Origin: Abiotrophia sp938010525
Lineage (GTDB): Bacteria; Bacillota; Bacilli; Lactobacillales; Aerococcaceae
Reading direction: 5' to 3'
Assembly (NCBI RefSeq): GCF_938010525.1
Contig: NZ_CALLVK010000017.1
Location: 10,387 to 74,386, forward strand
DNA: 64,000 nucleotides
This document shows, in pieces, positions 42,486 to 51,692 of the stretch; position 1 is the stretch's first letter, and each line of letters begins with the position of its first letter. The notes beneath the pieces are model-generated. The model saw nothing but the letters and a program-made list of their open reading frames with translations. It was not told where the DNA came from and ran no database searches. The position numbers and the translations under genes are program-made.

Positions 42486-44455
42486 GCGATAAATTATCAG
42501 GCAGATACCTGCTGACAGACTTTATCGGTCAGGGTGGGATGGCCAATGTTTTCCTAGCCCAAGACTTAATCTTAGAAAGACAAGTAGCTGTTAAAGTTCT
42601 GCGTTTTGACTTCCAAGACAACCAGGATGCCATCCGTCGCTTCCAACGTGAAGCTATGTCGGCTAGCCAATTGTTACACCGCAACATCGTCGAAATCTAT
42701 GATGTCGAGGAAAAAGAAGATCAGCAATACATCGTTATGGAGTATGTGGATGGGACGGATCTTAAGACTTATATTCGCCAAAATGCACCCCTATCTTTAG
42801 AACTAGTGGTGCTCATTATGAGTCAGATCCTGTCGGCTATTGAAGTGGCTCATAAGAACCAAATTATTCACCGGGATATTAAGCCTCAGAATATTTTGAT
42901 TACCAAGACGGGCGCTATTAAGATTACCGACTTTGGGATTGCCATTGCCCTGTCGGATACTTCTATTACTCAGACTAATACGCTCTTGGGTTCAGTTCAT
43001 TACCTATCACCTGAGCAAGCGCGTGGTAGCAATGCGACTGTTAAGTCAGATATCTACGCCCTAGGGGTTGTTCTCTATGAATTGATTACTGGCTCTGTGC
43101 CATTTGATGGCGAATCGGCTGTTTCGGTGGCCCTCAAGCACTTCCAGGAAGAATTCCCACGTATCCGTGACAAGATGGACTATGTGCCACAAAGCTTGGA
43201 AAACGTAGTCCTCAAGGCTACCGCTAAGGACCCAGCTAATCGCTACGATTCTGTTCACAGTATGTTAGCGGACCTATCGACGGCGCTCAATGCTAGCCGC
43301 ATGAATGAGCCGGTCTTTGTCCCCAATGCTAGTGGTCAGGCGCGAGTTCAAATGAAGCCTATTAAGCCAGTCAAAACACCGGTTGCGGCTCCAATTGAAG
43401 CGCCAGAACCCATCGATTATGATGCCTATCAACGCATTGACGAGGTGGCACCTTTGGATAAGCCGCGTCGTAAACGGCGGATTGCGGCCTGGCTCTTGGC
43501 TATCATCAGTCTCTTAGTCATTTGCGGCGGCGTCTATATCGCCTATACGCGCTTGACCGAGTATACTTCTGTGCCGGAAGTAGCCAAGCTCAGCAAGGAT
43601 GAGGCGGTACAGAAAATTCAAGCAGCCAATCTACAAGTAGGAGCCATTAAGCAGACTTGGAGTGACAGTATTCCTCAGGGTCAGGTGATTAAATCAACAC
43701 CAGGCTCAGGCGCTCGGATTCGTAAGGCTTCAACGGTCGATTTAGAAATCAGTAACGGGAAAGAACAGGTTGAAATTGGCAACTATGTCGGTCAAGATTA
43801 TGAATCGGTTCGCTCCCAACTAACAGCAGCCAACTTTATTGTAGAGCGTCGTGACTTTGCTTCTACGCCAGAGAATAATGGGAAGATTTTAGCCCAAAGT
43901 GTGGAGCCAGGTTCCAAGGTAGTGCCAAGCAATACCTCCCTAGTCTTCACCGTAGGGAAGGTGGCAGAGTCCACCACCATGCAGGATTTCAACAACTTGC
44001 CATTGGAAATGGTGCAAAACTTCGCGGAAGCTAACGGATTGACGGTTGACGTCAGCGAAGACTATGACAATGACATTCCTAAAGGGCGTGTCATCAGCCA
44101 AAGTCCTAAGTATGGCGTTGCCCTGAGTCAAGGCAATACCATCAAGGTTACCGTTTCTAAAGGCCGTAAAGAAGAGAAAGTTCTGACGGCAGTTCAACGG
44201 GTAAATATTGAGTACGTGCCAAAATATGCTAGCACGGACGTCAACCAACGTAACCCATTGCCAAATAAGATTCAGGTCTTCATTGGCGATAGCCGCAACA
44301 ATATTAATACGCTGGCCCAAGAATTTGAGATTTCAGAATCTCGTAGCATCGAGATTCTACTCTATATTATGGAAGGCGGCGTTGGTCAGTACCGCGTCAT
44401 GCGGGATGGCGAAGTCATTGCAGAGAGCAATGAAGTTTATCCAAATGATAATTAA
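42476..44455 (+). CDS. prkC: PASTA-domain serine/threonine protein kinase (PrkC/StkP family)
   Basis: Membrane kinase that senses peptidoglycan or lipid II and regulates wall synthesis and division. A Hanks-type kinase domain (about 1-280) has the glycine loop IGQGGMANVF, VAVKVL, HRDIKPQNIL near 131 and DFGIA near 152. A juxtamembrane region and one helix (about 335-357) lead to three extracellular PASTA repeats (about 361-427, 428-495, 496-564). A further ~95-residue extracellular extension rich in hydrophobic and charged residues follows. IreB, a known target of this kinase family, is encoded at 14107-14364. Confidence 0.96.
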   Translation: MEIGDKLSGRYLLTDFIGQGGMANVFLAQDLILERQVAVKVLRFDFQDNQDAIRRFQREAMSASQLLHRNIVEIYDVEEKEDQQYIVMEYVDGTDLKTYIRQNAPLSLELVVLIMSQILSAIEVAHKNQIIHRDIKPQNILITKTGAIKITDFGIAIALSDTSITQTNTLLGSVHYLSPEQARGSNATVKSDIYALGVVLYELITGSVPFDGESAVSVALKHFQEEFPRIRDKMDYVPQSLENVVLKATAKDPANRYDSVHSMLADLSTALNASRMNEPVFVPNASGQARVQMKPIKPVKTPVAAPIEAPEPIDYDAYQRIDEVAPLDKPRRKRRIAAWLLAIISLLVICGGVYIAYTRLTEYTSVPEVAKLSKDEAVQKIQAANLQVGAIKQTWSDSIPQGQVIKSTPGSGARIRKASTVDLEISNGKEQVEIGNYVGQDYESVRSQLTAANFIVERRDFASTPENNGKILAQSVEPGSKVVPSNTSLVFTVGKVAESTTMQDFNNLPLEMVQNFAEANGLTVDVSEDYDNDIPKGRVISQSPKYGVALSQGNTIKVTVSKGRKEEKVLTAVQRVNIEYVPKYASTDVNQRNPLPNKIQVFIGDSRNNINTLAQEFEISESRSIEILLYIMEGGVGQYRVMRDGEVIAESNEVYPNDN

Positions 44456-44460
44456 CCCTA

Positions 44461-44489
44461 AGAGGCTAGAAATTTCTAGCCTCTTTTTG
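44461..44489 (+). terminator. Intrinsic terminator after prkC
   Basis: A near-perfect 24-nt palindrome, AGAGGCTAGAAA / TTTCTAGCCTCT, followed by T5. Confidence 0.9.
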
Positions 44490-44592
44490 ATAGCAGAGTC
44501 GGACTGATAGTCTGGAAAGTTTGGTCAGCCAGAACTGACAAGGCGCTTAAAATATGGTACCATTAAATCAGTAAGAAGCAGAGGGTGACAGT

Positions 44593-45546
44593 ATGGCAGA
44601 AGACAAAGTAATCATCAAAGAAGGCATTATTTCCCAGTCTCTCAGTGGCTTTTATTCGGTGCGGTCTGAGGGCCAAACCTATGTGACCAAGCCCAGAGGA
44701 AATTTCCGCCACCAACAGCTTAAGCCCTTGGTGGGGGACCATGTCACCTTTGAATGGGAGGAAGGCCTAGACCCAAAGGCCGACCAGGCCCTAGGTCGCT
44801 TGATTGAGGTTCTGCCTCGTCGTAATCAATTCGTTAGACCAAGTGTGGTCAATGTGGATGATGCGCTGGTGGTCATGTCGCTAGTCGAACCTGACTTCTC
44901 CTATTCCCTAGTCGACCAATTTCTAGCCTCTGTGACTTCCCATGGCATTGAGCCCCATCTGATTCTGACCAAATACGACTTACTGCTTGCTCAAGAAGGA
45001 GCCGACCAAGCCCAAAGCCGTGTCGCCCAGATTCAGGCCGTTTATGAGGCCGCCGGCTATACGGTAACCGTCATGGATCCTGAATCGGATGCATTAGCTA
45101 ATCTCAGTCAACTCTTGCACCAAGGTCTTTACGTGGTGATGGGCCAGTCTGGGGTTGGCAAGTCTACCTTGCTCAACCAGCTCCTACCCCAAGTTGACAT
45201 TGAAACCGGTGAAATTAGTCAGTATCTGGGGCGTGGGCGCCATACCACACGTGAAGTGACCCTCTATCCCTTGAATCAGGCTTTGATTGCTGACACGCCA
45301 GGCTTTTCGGCCCTAGATTTCGAGCAGATTGAGAAAGAGCAAGTAAGCCAACTCTTCCCAGAAATTCAAGAGCTCAGCCAAGAATGTCGTTTCCGTTCCT
45401 GTCTCCATTTGGAAGAACCGGGTTGTGCGGTTAAGCAAGCATTAGAAGCGGGGAGCTTAGCTGCTAGTCGCTATCAATCCTATTGTCAATTAGTCCAAAA
45501 AATTGATCAACGTAAACCCCAATACCATCTCAAAAAACGTCGTTAA
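44593..45546 (+). CDS. rsgA: Ribosome small subunit-dependent GTPase A
   Basis: Circularly permuted GTPase that helps mature the 30S subunit. An N-terminal OB-fold (about 1-75) is followed by the permuted G motifs: G4 LTKYDLL, then G1 GQSGVGKSTLLN near residue 185 and G3 DTPGFSAL. The C-terminal zinc finger shows CRFRSCLHLEEPGCAVKQAL. It has 317 residues. It starts a new transcript after the prkC terminator and runs into rpe. Confidence 0.96.
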   Translation: MAEDKVIIKEGIISQSLSGFYSVRSEGQTYVTKPRGNFRHQQLKPLVGDHVTFEWEEGLDPKADQALGRLIEVLPRRNQFVRPSVVNVDDALVVMSLVEPDFSYSLVDQFLASVTSHGIEPHLILTKYDLLLAQEGADQAQSRVAQIQAVYEAAGYTVTVMDPESDALANLSQLLHQGLYVVMGQSGVGKSTLLNQLLPQVDIETGEISQYLGRGRHTTREVTLYPLNQALIADTPGFSALDFEQIEKEQVSQLFPEIQELSQECRFRSCLHLEEPGCAVKQALEAGSLAASRYQSYCQLVQKIDQRKPQYHLKKRR

Positions 45547-45558
45547 GGAGGAAACTTT

Positions 45559-46206
45559 ATGTATATTGCACCTTCCATGTTGAGTGCCGATTTTAATAAG
45601 CTAGCTCAATCCATCCGAATGGTTGAAGAGGCTGGGGCTGACTATCTACACATTGATATTATGGATGGGGACTTTGTACCCAACATTTCCTTTGGACCTA
45701 TGCTCTATCAAGGCTTGCGCGCTCAATCTAAACTAGTTTTTGATGTTCACATGATGGTGACCAATCCCGAACGCTATGTGGACCAAGTGGTCAAAGCAGG
45801 CGCAGATGTGGTGACCGTTCACGTAGAGGCGACGCCTCATATTCATCGTGCCTTGCAGTTAATCAAGGCAGCAGGGGCAAAGGCAGGAGTTGTCATTAAT
45901 CCCGGTACACCAGTTTCGGCCATTGAAGCTGTCTTAGGCCAAGTAGACCAAGTCTTAGTCATGACAGTTAATCCAGGTTTTGGTGGTCAAGCCTTTATCC
46001 CTGAGACCTTAGACAAAGTCCGTCAATTAGCTGCTTTGCGCCAAAAACAAGGCTATAGCTACCTAATCGAAGTTGACGGTGGGGTCAATGACAAGACGGC
46101 TGCTGACTGTCTAGCGGCTGGCGCAGATATCCTAGTAGCAGGTTCTTACGTCTTCGGGCATTCAGATCCAGCCCAAGCGATTCAGACGCTCAAAGACTTA
46201 GCATAG
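45559..46206 (+). CDS. rpe: Ribulose-phosphate 3-epimerase
   Basis: Interconverts ribulose-5-phosphate and xylulose-5-phosphate in the pentose phosphate pathway. The 215-residue TIM barrel has PSMLSADFNKL, the metal ligands in HIDIMDGDFVPN, FDVHMMV and NPGFGGQAF, and EVDGGVN. AAGGAGG precedes the start, 12 bases after rsgA. The order rsgA-rpe-thiN is that of Bacillus. Confidence 0.97.
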   Translation: MYIAPSMLSADFNKLAQSIRMVEEAGADYLHIDIMDGDFVPNISFGPMLYQGLRAQSKLVFDVHMMVTNPERYVDQVVKAGADVVTVHVEATPHIHRALQLIKAAGAKAGVVINPGTPVSAIEAVLGQVDQVLVMTVNPGFGGQAFIPETLDKVRQLAALRQKQGYSYLIEVDGGVNDKTAADCLAAGADILVAGSYVFGHSDPAQAIQTLKDLA

Positions 46207-46234
46207 GCAGAATAGGAAGTAGGGGGCAGTCTAA

Positions 46235-46909
46235 GTGACGACAGCATGTGTCATTGTCTGTGGGGGTGGACCTAATCCAGCCCTTGATCAGATTGAAAAT
46301 TTAATCCAAGCCTATGACCAAGTCTATTTTGTAGGGGCTGACCGTGGAGCCCTAAGATTAGTCAGAGCAGGTTATGTGCTTGATGTGGCCTTGGGCGACT
46401 TTGATTCGGTGTCAGAAGCAGAGCGCCAAGTCATTGAGGCGCACAGTCAGGAACTTCAAGCCTTTCCTAGCGAGAAGGACGATACCGATGGTCATTTGGC
46501 CTTGGGCATGGCCATGACCCGCTGGCCGGAGGCAGATTATGTGGCGCTTGGCTTCCTAGGCGAAAGGGGCGGGCGGCTGGACCATTTCTTAGCTAATATT
46601 TGGCTGGTCCATCAGCCACGCTTTCAAGCAGGTCTGTCTCGTCTTAGCTTACTGGAGGCTCACCACAAGGTGCGTTTCTTAGAGCCTGGCCACCATGTCT
46701 TGGCCTATGAGCCCTGTCTCTACCTGTCCGTCATTAGCCTGACACCAGTACAAGGTCTGACCATTCAAGGCGCCAAGTACACCTTGCCAGCAACCGATTT
46801 TGCTAGCCCTCAATCCCTGATTAGCAATGAATACAAAGCCAGTCAGGAGCCTGTGGAAATTGCCTTTGAGTCGGGTTTGGTCATGATTTTCTGGGTCAAT
46901 CAAGTGTAA
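46235..46909 (+). CDS. thiN: Thiamine pyrophosphokinase
   Basis: Transfers pyrophosphate from ATP to thiamine. The 224-residue protein shows the family motifs VGADRGALRL, LGDFDSV near residue 49, and SEKDDTDGHLAL, and the C-terminal barrel EYKASQEPVEIAFESGLVM. The start is a GTG at 46235 with AGGGGG 9 bases upstream. A riboswitch is not evident. It completes the rsgA-rpe-thiN run. Confidence 0.93.
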   Translation: MTTACVIVCGGGPNPALDQIENLIQAYDQVYFVGADRGALRLVRAGYVLDVALGDFDSVSEAERQVIEAHSQELQAFPSEKDDTDGHLALGMAMTRWPEADYVALGFLGERGGRLDHFLANIWLVHQPRFQAGLSRLSLLEAHHKVRFLEPGHHVLAYEPCLYLSVISLTPVQGLTIQGAKYTLPATDFASPQSLISNEYKASQEPVEIAFESGLVMIFWVNQV

Positions 46910-46935
46910 AAACCGAAAAAATCCCCCTCAAAGAC

Positions 46936-46964
46936 TTGTCAAATGAGGGAAAATATGATAAATT
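46936..46964 (+). promoter_or_regulatory. Promoter of rpmB
   Basis: TTGTCA (46936-46941), a 17-bp spacer and TAAATT (46959-46964) preceded by TGA. It overlaps an inverted repeat CCCTCA / TGAGGG (46925-46949). Confidence 0.6.
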
Positions 46965-47022
46965 AGTTCAGTATGATAAAGCAGAGACATTAAGCTCCTG
47001 CAGCGAAAAGGAGGAAACAAGA

Positions 47023-47211
47023 ATGGCTAAAGAATGTTATTTCACTGGGCGTAAAGCTCGTTCTGGTAACACTCGTTCAAAAGCGATGAACAAAACAAAA
47101 CGTCGTTTCGGCGCTAACTTACAAAAAGTACGCATCTTAGTGGATGGCGAACCTAAGAAAGTTTGGGTTTCTGCTCGTGCTTTAAAATCAGGTAAAGTAG
47201 AACGCGTTTAA
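47023..47211 (+). CDS. rpmB: 50S ribosomal protein L28
   Basis: A 62-residue basic protein of the large ribosomal subunit; CYFTGRKARSGNTRSKAMNK and KKVWVSARALKSGKVERV are clear L28 sequence. It has no zinc-binding CxxC pair, so it is the zinc-independent form. The ATG at 47023 follows AAGGAGG by 8 bases; the open frame extends 29 codons upstream but only through leader sequence. It lies opposite to nothing but adjacent to yloU, as in Bacillus. Confidence 0.97.
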   Translation: MAKECYFTGRKARSGNTRSKAMNKTKRRFGANLQKVRILVDGEPKKVWVSARALKSGKVERV

Positions 47212-47218
47212 TAGCGAT

Positions 47219-47252
47219 GATCCCAGTCCCATGGATTGGGGCTTTTTTTTGA
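47219..47252 (+). terminator. Intrinsic terminator of rpmB
   Basis: CCCAGTCC and GGATTGGG pair around a 3-nt loop, followed by a T8 run. Confidence 0.85.
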
Positions 47253-47342
47253 CTAAGACCTCCTCTGTCTAGACAAGTATAGAAGACAGGCCCTCAGTTT
47301 GGAATGGTCTTTATCTTAATGAGTGCACAATCAAGCATTTTA

Positions 47343-47351
47343 TGCTAAAAT
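47343..47351 (+). promoter_or_regulatory. Extended -10 promoter of yloU-fakA
   Basis: TGCTAAAAT is an extended -10 about 35 bp upstream of the Asp23-type gene. No -35 is obvious. Confidence 0.5.
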
Positions 47352-47385
47352 AGATATGATATATTAGATGTGAGGAGGAAATCGC

Positions 47386-47742
47386 ATGACAATCAAAATC
47401 CAAACACCCAATGGACAAGTGTCCCTAACTCAAGATGTGATTTCAACAGTTGTCGGCACTGCCGTTACAGATAACTACGGTGTGGTCGGAATGGTAAGTA
47501 AGAACTTCTTCCGTGATAACTTAATTGAGATTCTAGGACAAGAGAATTACTCCAAAGGGGTTGTCATCACCCAACGTGGGGATGATGTTCTCGTGGATGT
47601 CTACATCTTAGTGTCTTACGGGACTAAAATCTCAGTTATCTGCCAAAACATTCAACAAGCCGTGAAATACAGTGTTGAACAATTGCTGGGCTTTGAAGTC
47701 AGCTATGTCAATGTTCACGTACAAGGCGTAAAAATTGATTAA
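47386..47742 (+). CDS. yloU: Asp23/Gls24 family protein (YloU)
   Basis: A 118-residue cytoplasmic protein of the Asp23/Gls24 family, of uncertain function and linked to envelope stress in staphylococci and enterococci. VISTVVGTAVTDNYGVVGMV, VDVYILVSYGTKI and VNVHVQGVKI are typical. The gene directly precedes fakA/yloV, a conserved pairing that suggests a link to fatty-acid metabolism. Confidence 0.92.
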   Translation: MTIKIQTPNGQVSLTQDVISTVVGTAVTDNYGVVGMVSKNFFRDNLIEILGQENYSKGVVITQRGDDVLVDVYILVSYGTKISVICQNIQQAVKYSVEQLLGFEVSYVNVHVQGVKID

Positions 47743-47775
47743 GTCAACCGTATAAAACGGTAAGGAGGATAAAAA

Positions 47776-49449
47776 TTGGAATTGAAACAATTAACGGCAA
47801 AAGAGTTTGTGCCTATGGTTGTAGCCGGAGCGGAGCGCTTAACATCCAATGTCGAATTAATTAACTCACTCAACGTATTCCCTGTGCCAGATGGCGATAC
47901 CGGGACTAACATGAACATGACCTTCGTTTCTGGGGCGGAAAACCTCAAATCCAGTCAAGCTAGTCACGTCGGTGAATTAGCTGGCGCCTTAGCTAAGGGC
48001 CTTTTGATGGGGGCGCGTGGTAACTCTGGGGTTATCTTATCTCAGATTTTCCGTGGTTTCTCACAAGCTATTAAGGAAGAAGAAGTCTTAGATGCTAAAC
48101 ATTTTGCCCAAGCCTTCTTAGGTGGGGTAGAATCAGCCTATAAGGCAGTTATGAAACCTGTCGAAGGGACTATTTTGACTGTTGCCCGTGAATCTGCTTT
48201 GCGCGGTGAGAAGGCAGCTGAGAAAACCGATAACATTATTGAAGTCATGAAAGCCATTGTTGAAGGCGCCCAATTGGCCCTAGACAAAACACCTGAATTA
48301 TTGCCAGTCTTGAAACAAGTTGGCGTAGTCGACTCTGGTGGTAAAGGCTTGCTCTGCGTCTATGAAGGTTTCTTGTCATCCTTGACAGGAGAGACCGTAG
48401 TAGAAGTTAAAGCTCCTACTGCAGCTCCTGGCCACTCTCACGCTATGTTCGAAGATGGCAATGAGCCACCAATGGCCTTAGAAGATATTACCTTTGGTTA
48501 CTGTACAGAAATTATGGTTCGCATTGGCCAAGGCCCAACAGTTGAGAAGGCCTTTGACTATGAAGCCTTCCGTAGCACTCTCAACACCAAAGGGGACTCC
48601 CTCTTGGTCGTAGCCGACGATGAAATCGTCAAGGTTCACATCCATACTGAAAACCCAGGCGAAATTATGCAATTGGGTCAAGAATTTGGGGAACTGATCA
48701 AAATCAAAGTCGACAACATGCGTGAACAAGTCCGTGGCTTAGAAGCGGAAGAACATGCTATGAAGGAAGCACCAGCAGAGGCTGCACCAAAAGTTCCTTA
48801 TGCTATTATTGCGGTAGCAGCAGGTGAAGGTGTGGGCCAACTCTTTACTGACCTAGGGGTTGCCAAAGTCTTGGCCGGTGGTCAAACCATGAACCCTTCA
48901 ACAGAAGACTTCGTTAAAGCTATTGAAGCAGTTAATGCTGAACAAATCATCCTCTTGCCTAACAACAAGAACATCATCATGGCGGCTCAACAAGCAGCCC
49001 AAGTTGCGGAAGTACCAACCGTTGTGGTGCCTACTACTACGATTCCTCAAGGGATTACAGCTATGATGGCCTTCGATGCTAGCCTGGATTTAGAAGCCAA
49101 TGGGGCTCAAATGAATGAGTCACGTGATTTCGTCCAATCTGGTCAAATTACTTACTCCATTCGTGACACTGAGATTGATGGCGTGTCCATCAAGAAGGAT
49201 GACTACCTAGGCTTAGTCAACAACAAGATTGTCTTGTCCTTGCCTGATTTGAAGGATGCCCTCTTGGCAACCTTAGAATCCATGGTGGATGAAGATTCTG
49301 AGTTGGCGACCATTATTGTCGGGGAAGAAGGGACTACTGAATTAGCCGATGAAGTGGCTGAACGCTTAACTGACAAATTCAATGACTTAGAAGTCGAAAT
49401 CGTTCAAGGTGATCAACCTGTATACCACTACATGATGTCAGTGGAATAA
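47776..49449 (+). CDS. fakA: Fatty acid kinase catalytic subunit FakA (DAK2/DhaL domain, YloV)
   Basis: Phosphorylates fatty acids presented by FakB, so exogenous or recycled fatty acids enter phospholipid synthesis via PlsX or PlsY. The N-terminal DhaL domain (about 1-200) has NVFPVPDGDTGTNM near residue 35 and RGNSGVILSQ; the middle and C-terminal domains (EIVKVHIHTENPG; LPNNKNI) follow. The start is an unusual TTG at 47776 with AAGGAGG 7 bases upstream and no better ATG. The protein has 557 residues. FakB is not in this window. plsX, which feeds the same phosphatidic acid pathway, lies two genes downstream. Confidence 0.94.
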   Translation: MELKQLTAKEFVPMVVAGAERLTSNVELINSLNVFPVPDGDTGTNMNMTFVSGAENLKSSQASHVGELAGALAKGLLMGARGNSGVILSQIFRGFSQAIKEEEVLDAKHFAQAFLGGVESAYKAVMKPVEGTILTVARESALRGEKAAEKTDNIIEVMKAIVEGAQLALDKTPELLPVLKQVGVVDSGGKGLLCVYEGFLSSLTGETVVEVKAPTAAPGHSHAMFEDGNEPPMALEDITFGYCTEIMVRIGQGPTVEKAFDYEAFRSTLNTKGDSLLVVADDEIVKVHIHTENPGEIMQLGQEFGELIKIKVDNMREQVRGLEAEEHAMKEAPAEAAPKVPYAIIAVAAGEGVGQLFTDLGVAKVLAGGQTMNPSTEDFVKAIEAVNAEQIILLPNNKNIIMAAQQAAQVAEVPTVVVPTTTIPQGITAMMAFDASLDLEANGAQMNESRDFVQSGQITYSIRDTEIDGVSIKKDDYLGLVNNKIVLSLPDLKDALLATLESMVDEDSELATIIVGEEGTTELADEVAERLTDKFNDLEVEIVQGDQPVYHYMMSVE

Positions 49450-49463
49450 TTAAAATAGTTAAG

Positions 49464-49493
49464 AGACTAAGGCTCATGCCTTGGTCTTTTTCT
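49464..49493 (+). terminator. Intrinsic terminator of fakA
   Basis: AGACTAAGGC and GCCTTGGTCT pair (one G-U) around TCAT, followed by a T-rich tail. Confidence 0.85.
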
Positions 49494-49546
49494 TTGTTCA
49501 GGTGAACTTGGGCCCAACTTGAATAGTCGCTATCTGGCTATGAAAA

Positions 49547-49555
49547 TGTTATAAT
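49547..49555 (+). promoter_or_regulatory. Extended -10 promoter of recG
   Basis: TGTTATAAT, an extended -10 with a perfect TATAAT, lies 33 bp upstream of recG. Confidence 0.55.
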
Positions 49556-49587
49556 AATGAGACAGACAAGTAGAAAGGAGGGGGCTT

Positions 49588-51624
49588 ATGGGACTTAATT
49601 GGTTAGATAGCATTGATCATCTCAAGGGAGTAGGACCGGCGCGCGTCAAGCTCTTCCAACAGGTAGGCGTCTCTACTGTCCGCGACCTCATGTTTCACTT
49701 TCCCTTCCGCTTTGAGTCGGTAGCCGTGCGCCCTTTGGCGACCATCCTAGATCAGGAGAAGGTCACCCTTAAAGGAAAGGTCGTGACGCCACCGGTGGTA
49801 GCCTACTTCGGTGGCAAGAAGAGCCGGGTTTCTTTCAAGCTGGCGGTCAATGACCACGAAATTATCAACGTCTCTTTCTTCAACCAACCCTATCTTAAGC
49901 AAGCCATTCAGTTGGGGCAGGAACGGGCTATTTACGGCAAATGGCAATCCAATCGTCAGACTCTCTTAGGTATGAAGCTGATTCAAGTGGCTCAGGAAGG
50001 CCAGGAATTTGCGCCAGTCTACCATGCTACTAAGGGCCTTAAGCAAAGCGCCATTGTAGCTAGTATTGCCGCTTCCTTCAACCAGTATCAAGAGGCCATC
50101 CCAGAAGTCTTGCCCCAGTACCTCAACGACCAGTATCGGCTCTTAGATTTGCCTTTGGCTCTCTATGCCATGCATTTCCCGGCTGATCAAGAACAGCATC
50201 ATCAGGCTACACGGAAAATTATCTATCAGGAGTTTTTCCTCTATCAATGGCGTCTGCAGGTGGCTCTCAAGCAGCACGAAACAGAGCCAGGGCTTCAGAT
50301 TCATTATGACAATGACCAGCTTAAGACTTGGATTAGTCACTTACCTTATGAGCTAACTCATGCTCAGAAGCAGGTAGTCAATGAAATTTGTCGCGACCTC
50401 ATGGCCCAGCACCCTATGCGGCGCATGGTGCAAGGAGATGTGGGGAGTGGGAAAACCCTGGTAGCCTTTCTGGCTATTCTAGCCAGCGTAAGCGGTGGCT
50501 TCCAGTCAGCTCTTATGGCGCCGACTGAGATTCTAGCCAAACAGCATGCCCAGTCCTTCAACCAGCTTTTTGCCTCTATGGGCTTGGAAGCCGCTCTCCT
50601 GACCAGTGCTATGACAGCCAAGGCCAAGCAAGCCGTCTTAGACGGCTTGGCTAATGGGCAGATTCAGGTGGTCATCGGGACTCATGCCTTGATTCAAGAA
50701 ACGGTCCAATTCAAGCAACTGGGCTTGGTCATCATTGACGAACAACACCGCTTTGGGGTAGGCCAGCGTCAAGCCCTAGTAGATAAAAATGACAAAATAG
50801 CTGTCAACCTACTTCAAATGACGGCAACGCCTATTCCACGCTCCCTAGCTATGACTCTCTATGGAGAGATGCACGTCTCCACCATCGATCAGTTACCTAA
50901 GGGCCGTCAGCCCATTACGACACGCTGGCTCAAGGAAGATCAATTAGAGGAACTAGAAGACCATGTGGCCCAAGAATTAGCGGCCGGACACCAGGTCTAC
51001 TATGTTCTCCCTCTGATCGAAAGTTCCGAACACTTGGAACAGATAGAAAACGTGCTAGAGGTGGCCGACCGCTTGGCCGACCGCTTCCCAAACTTTAAGG
51101 TCGACGTCTTACACGGCCAACTCAATAAGGAAGAGCAAGAGGCCGTCATGGACCGCTTCAAGCAAAATCAGGTTCAGATTCTCGTGGCCACCACCATGGT
51201 GGAAGTTGGGGTCGACGTGCCCAATGCCACCATTATGGTGATTCAGTCAGCTGAGCGCTTTGGCTTGGCCCAGCTCCACCAGTTGCGTGGGCGAGTAGGG
51301 CGGAGTCAGCTAGCCAGCTACTGTTACCTAATCGGCAGTCCTACAACCGAGCAGGGCAAGGAGCGCCTTAAGATTATGGTGGACCACCAAGATGGTTTTC
51401 TGATTAGTCGTGAGGATTTGAAGATTCGCGGTATGGGGGACTTGATGGGACGCAGCCAAAGTGGTTTGCCTGAATTCCACTATGCTAATTTGATTGAAGA
51501 CGAAAAAATCTTAACTGTTGCCCGCAAGGATGTTCAGGACTTACTCAAGCATCCAGAACGCCTATCGGAAGCCGAATGGCAGGCGCTTAATCAATGGAGT
51601 CAGACACAAGCCATTGAGGTCTAG
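49588..51624 (+). CDS. recG: ATP-dependent DNA helicase RecG
   Basis: Branch-migration helicase acting on stalled replication forks and Holliday junctions. An N-terminal wedge/OB domain (about 1-230; LKGVGPARVKLFQQVGVS, MFHFPFRFE) is followed by Walker A GDVGSGKTLVA near residue 283, IIDEQHRFGVGQR near 382, TATPIPRSLAMTL, and the C-terminal motifs VEVGVDVPNATIMV and LHQLRGRVGRS. The 678-residue length is full size. In Bacillus fapR sits between recG and plsX; it is missing here. Confidence 0.97.
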   Translation: MGLNWLDSIDHLKGVGPARVKLFQQVGVSTVRDLMFHFPFRFESVAVRPLATILDQEKVTLKGKVVTPPVVAYFGGKKSRVSFKLAVNDHEIINVSFFNQPYLKQAIQLGQERAIYGKWQSNRQTLLGMKLIQVAQEGQEFAPVYHATKGLKQSAIVASIAASFNQYQEAIPEVLPQYLNDQYRLLDLPLALYAMHFPADQEQHHQATRKIIYQEFFLYQWRLQVALKQHETEPGLQIHYDNDQLKTWISHLPYELTHAQKQVVNEICRDLMAQHPMRRMVQGDVGSGKTLVAFLAILASVSGGFQSALMAPTEILAKQHAQSFNQLFASMGLEAALLTSAMTAKAKQAVLDGLANGQIQVVIGTHALIQETVQFKQLGLVIIDEQHRFGVGQRQALVDKNDKIAVNLLQMTATPIPRSLAMTLYGEMHVSTIDQLPKGRQPITTRWLKEDQLEELEDHVAQELAAGHQVYYVLPLIESSEHLEQIENVLEVADRLADRFPNFKVDVLHGQLNKEEQEAVMDRFKQNQVQILVATTMVEVGVDVPNATIMVIQSAERFGLAQLHQLRGRVGRSQLASYCYLIGSPTTEQGKERLKIMVDHQDGFLISREDLKIRGMGDLMGRSQSGLPEFHYANLIEDEKILTVARKDVQDLLKHPERLSEAEWQALNQWSQTQAIEV

Positions 51625-51650
51625 CCCAAACTGCCAGATTCCAATCTAGG

Positions 51651-51679
51651 TTGACGGCTTGGCAGGGACTTGTTATGAT
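51651..51679 (+). promoter_or_regulatory. Promoter of plsX
   Basis: TTGACG (51651-51656), a 17-bp spacer and TATGAT (51674-51679). The transcript would start near 51686, just upstream of the palindrome at 51693-51711. Confidence 0.75.
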
Positions 51680-51692
51680 GAAAGCACGAGAA

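Noticed and set aside
43940..44320. A 126-codon open frame on the minus strand inside prkC
   Set aside because: It is antisense to the conserved PASTA repeats and has no start signals; a shadow of codon usage.
46200..46240. A thiamine riboswitch ahead of thiN
   Set aside because: Only 28 bases separate rpe and thiN, too short for one, and no TPP-type core sequence is seen.
46925..46949. Inverted repeat CCCTCA / TGAGGG after thiN as a terminator
   Set aside because: No T run follows on the + strand; the minus strand would terminate, but no minus-strand gene needs it. It overlaps the rpmB promoter and could at most be an operator.
46936..47022. 29-codon upstream extension of rpmB
   Set aside because: L28 begins MAKECYFTG at 47023 with AAGGAGG ahead of it, and the extension covers the promoter.
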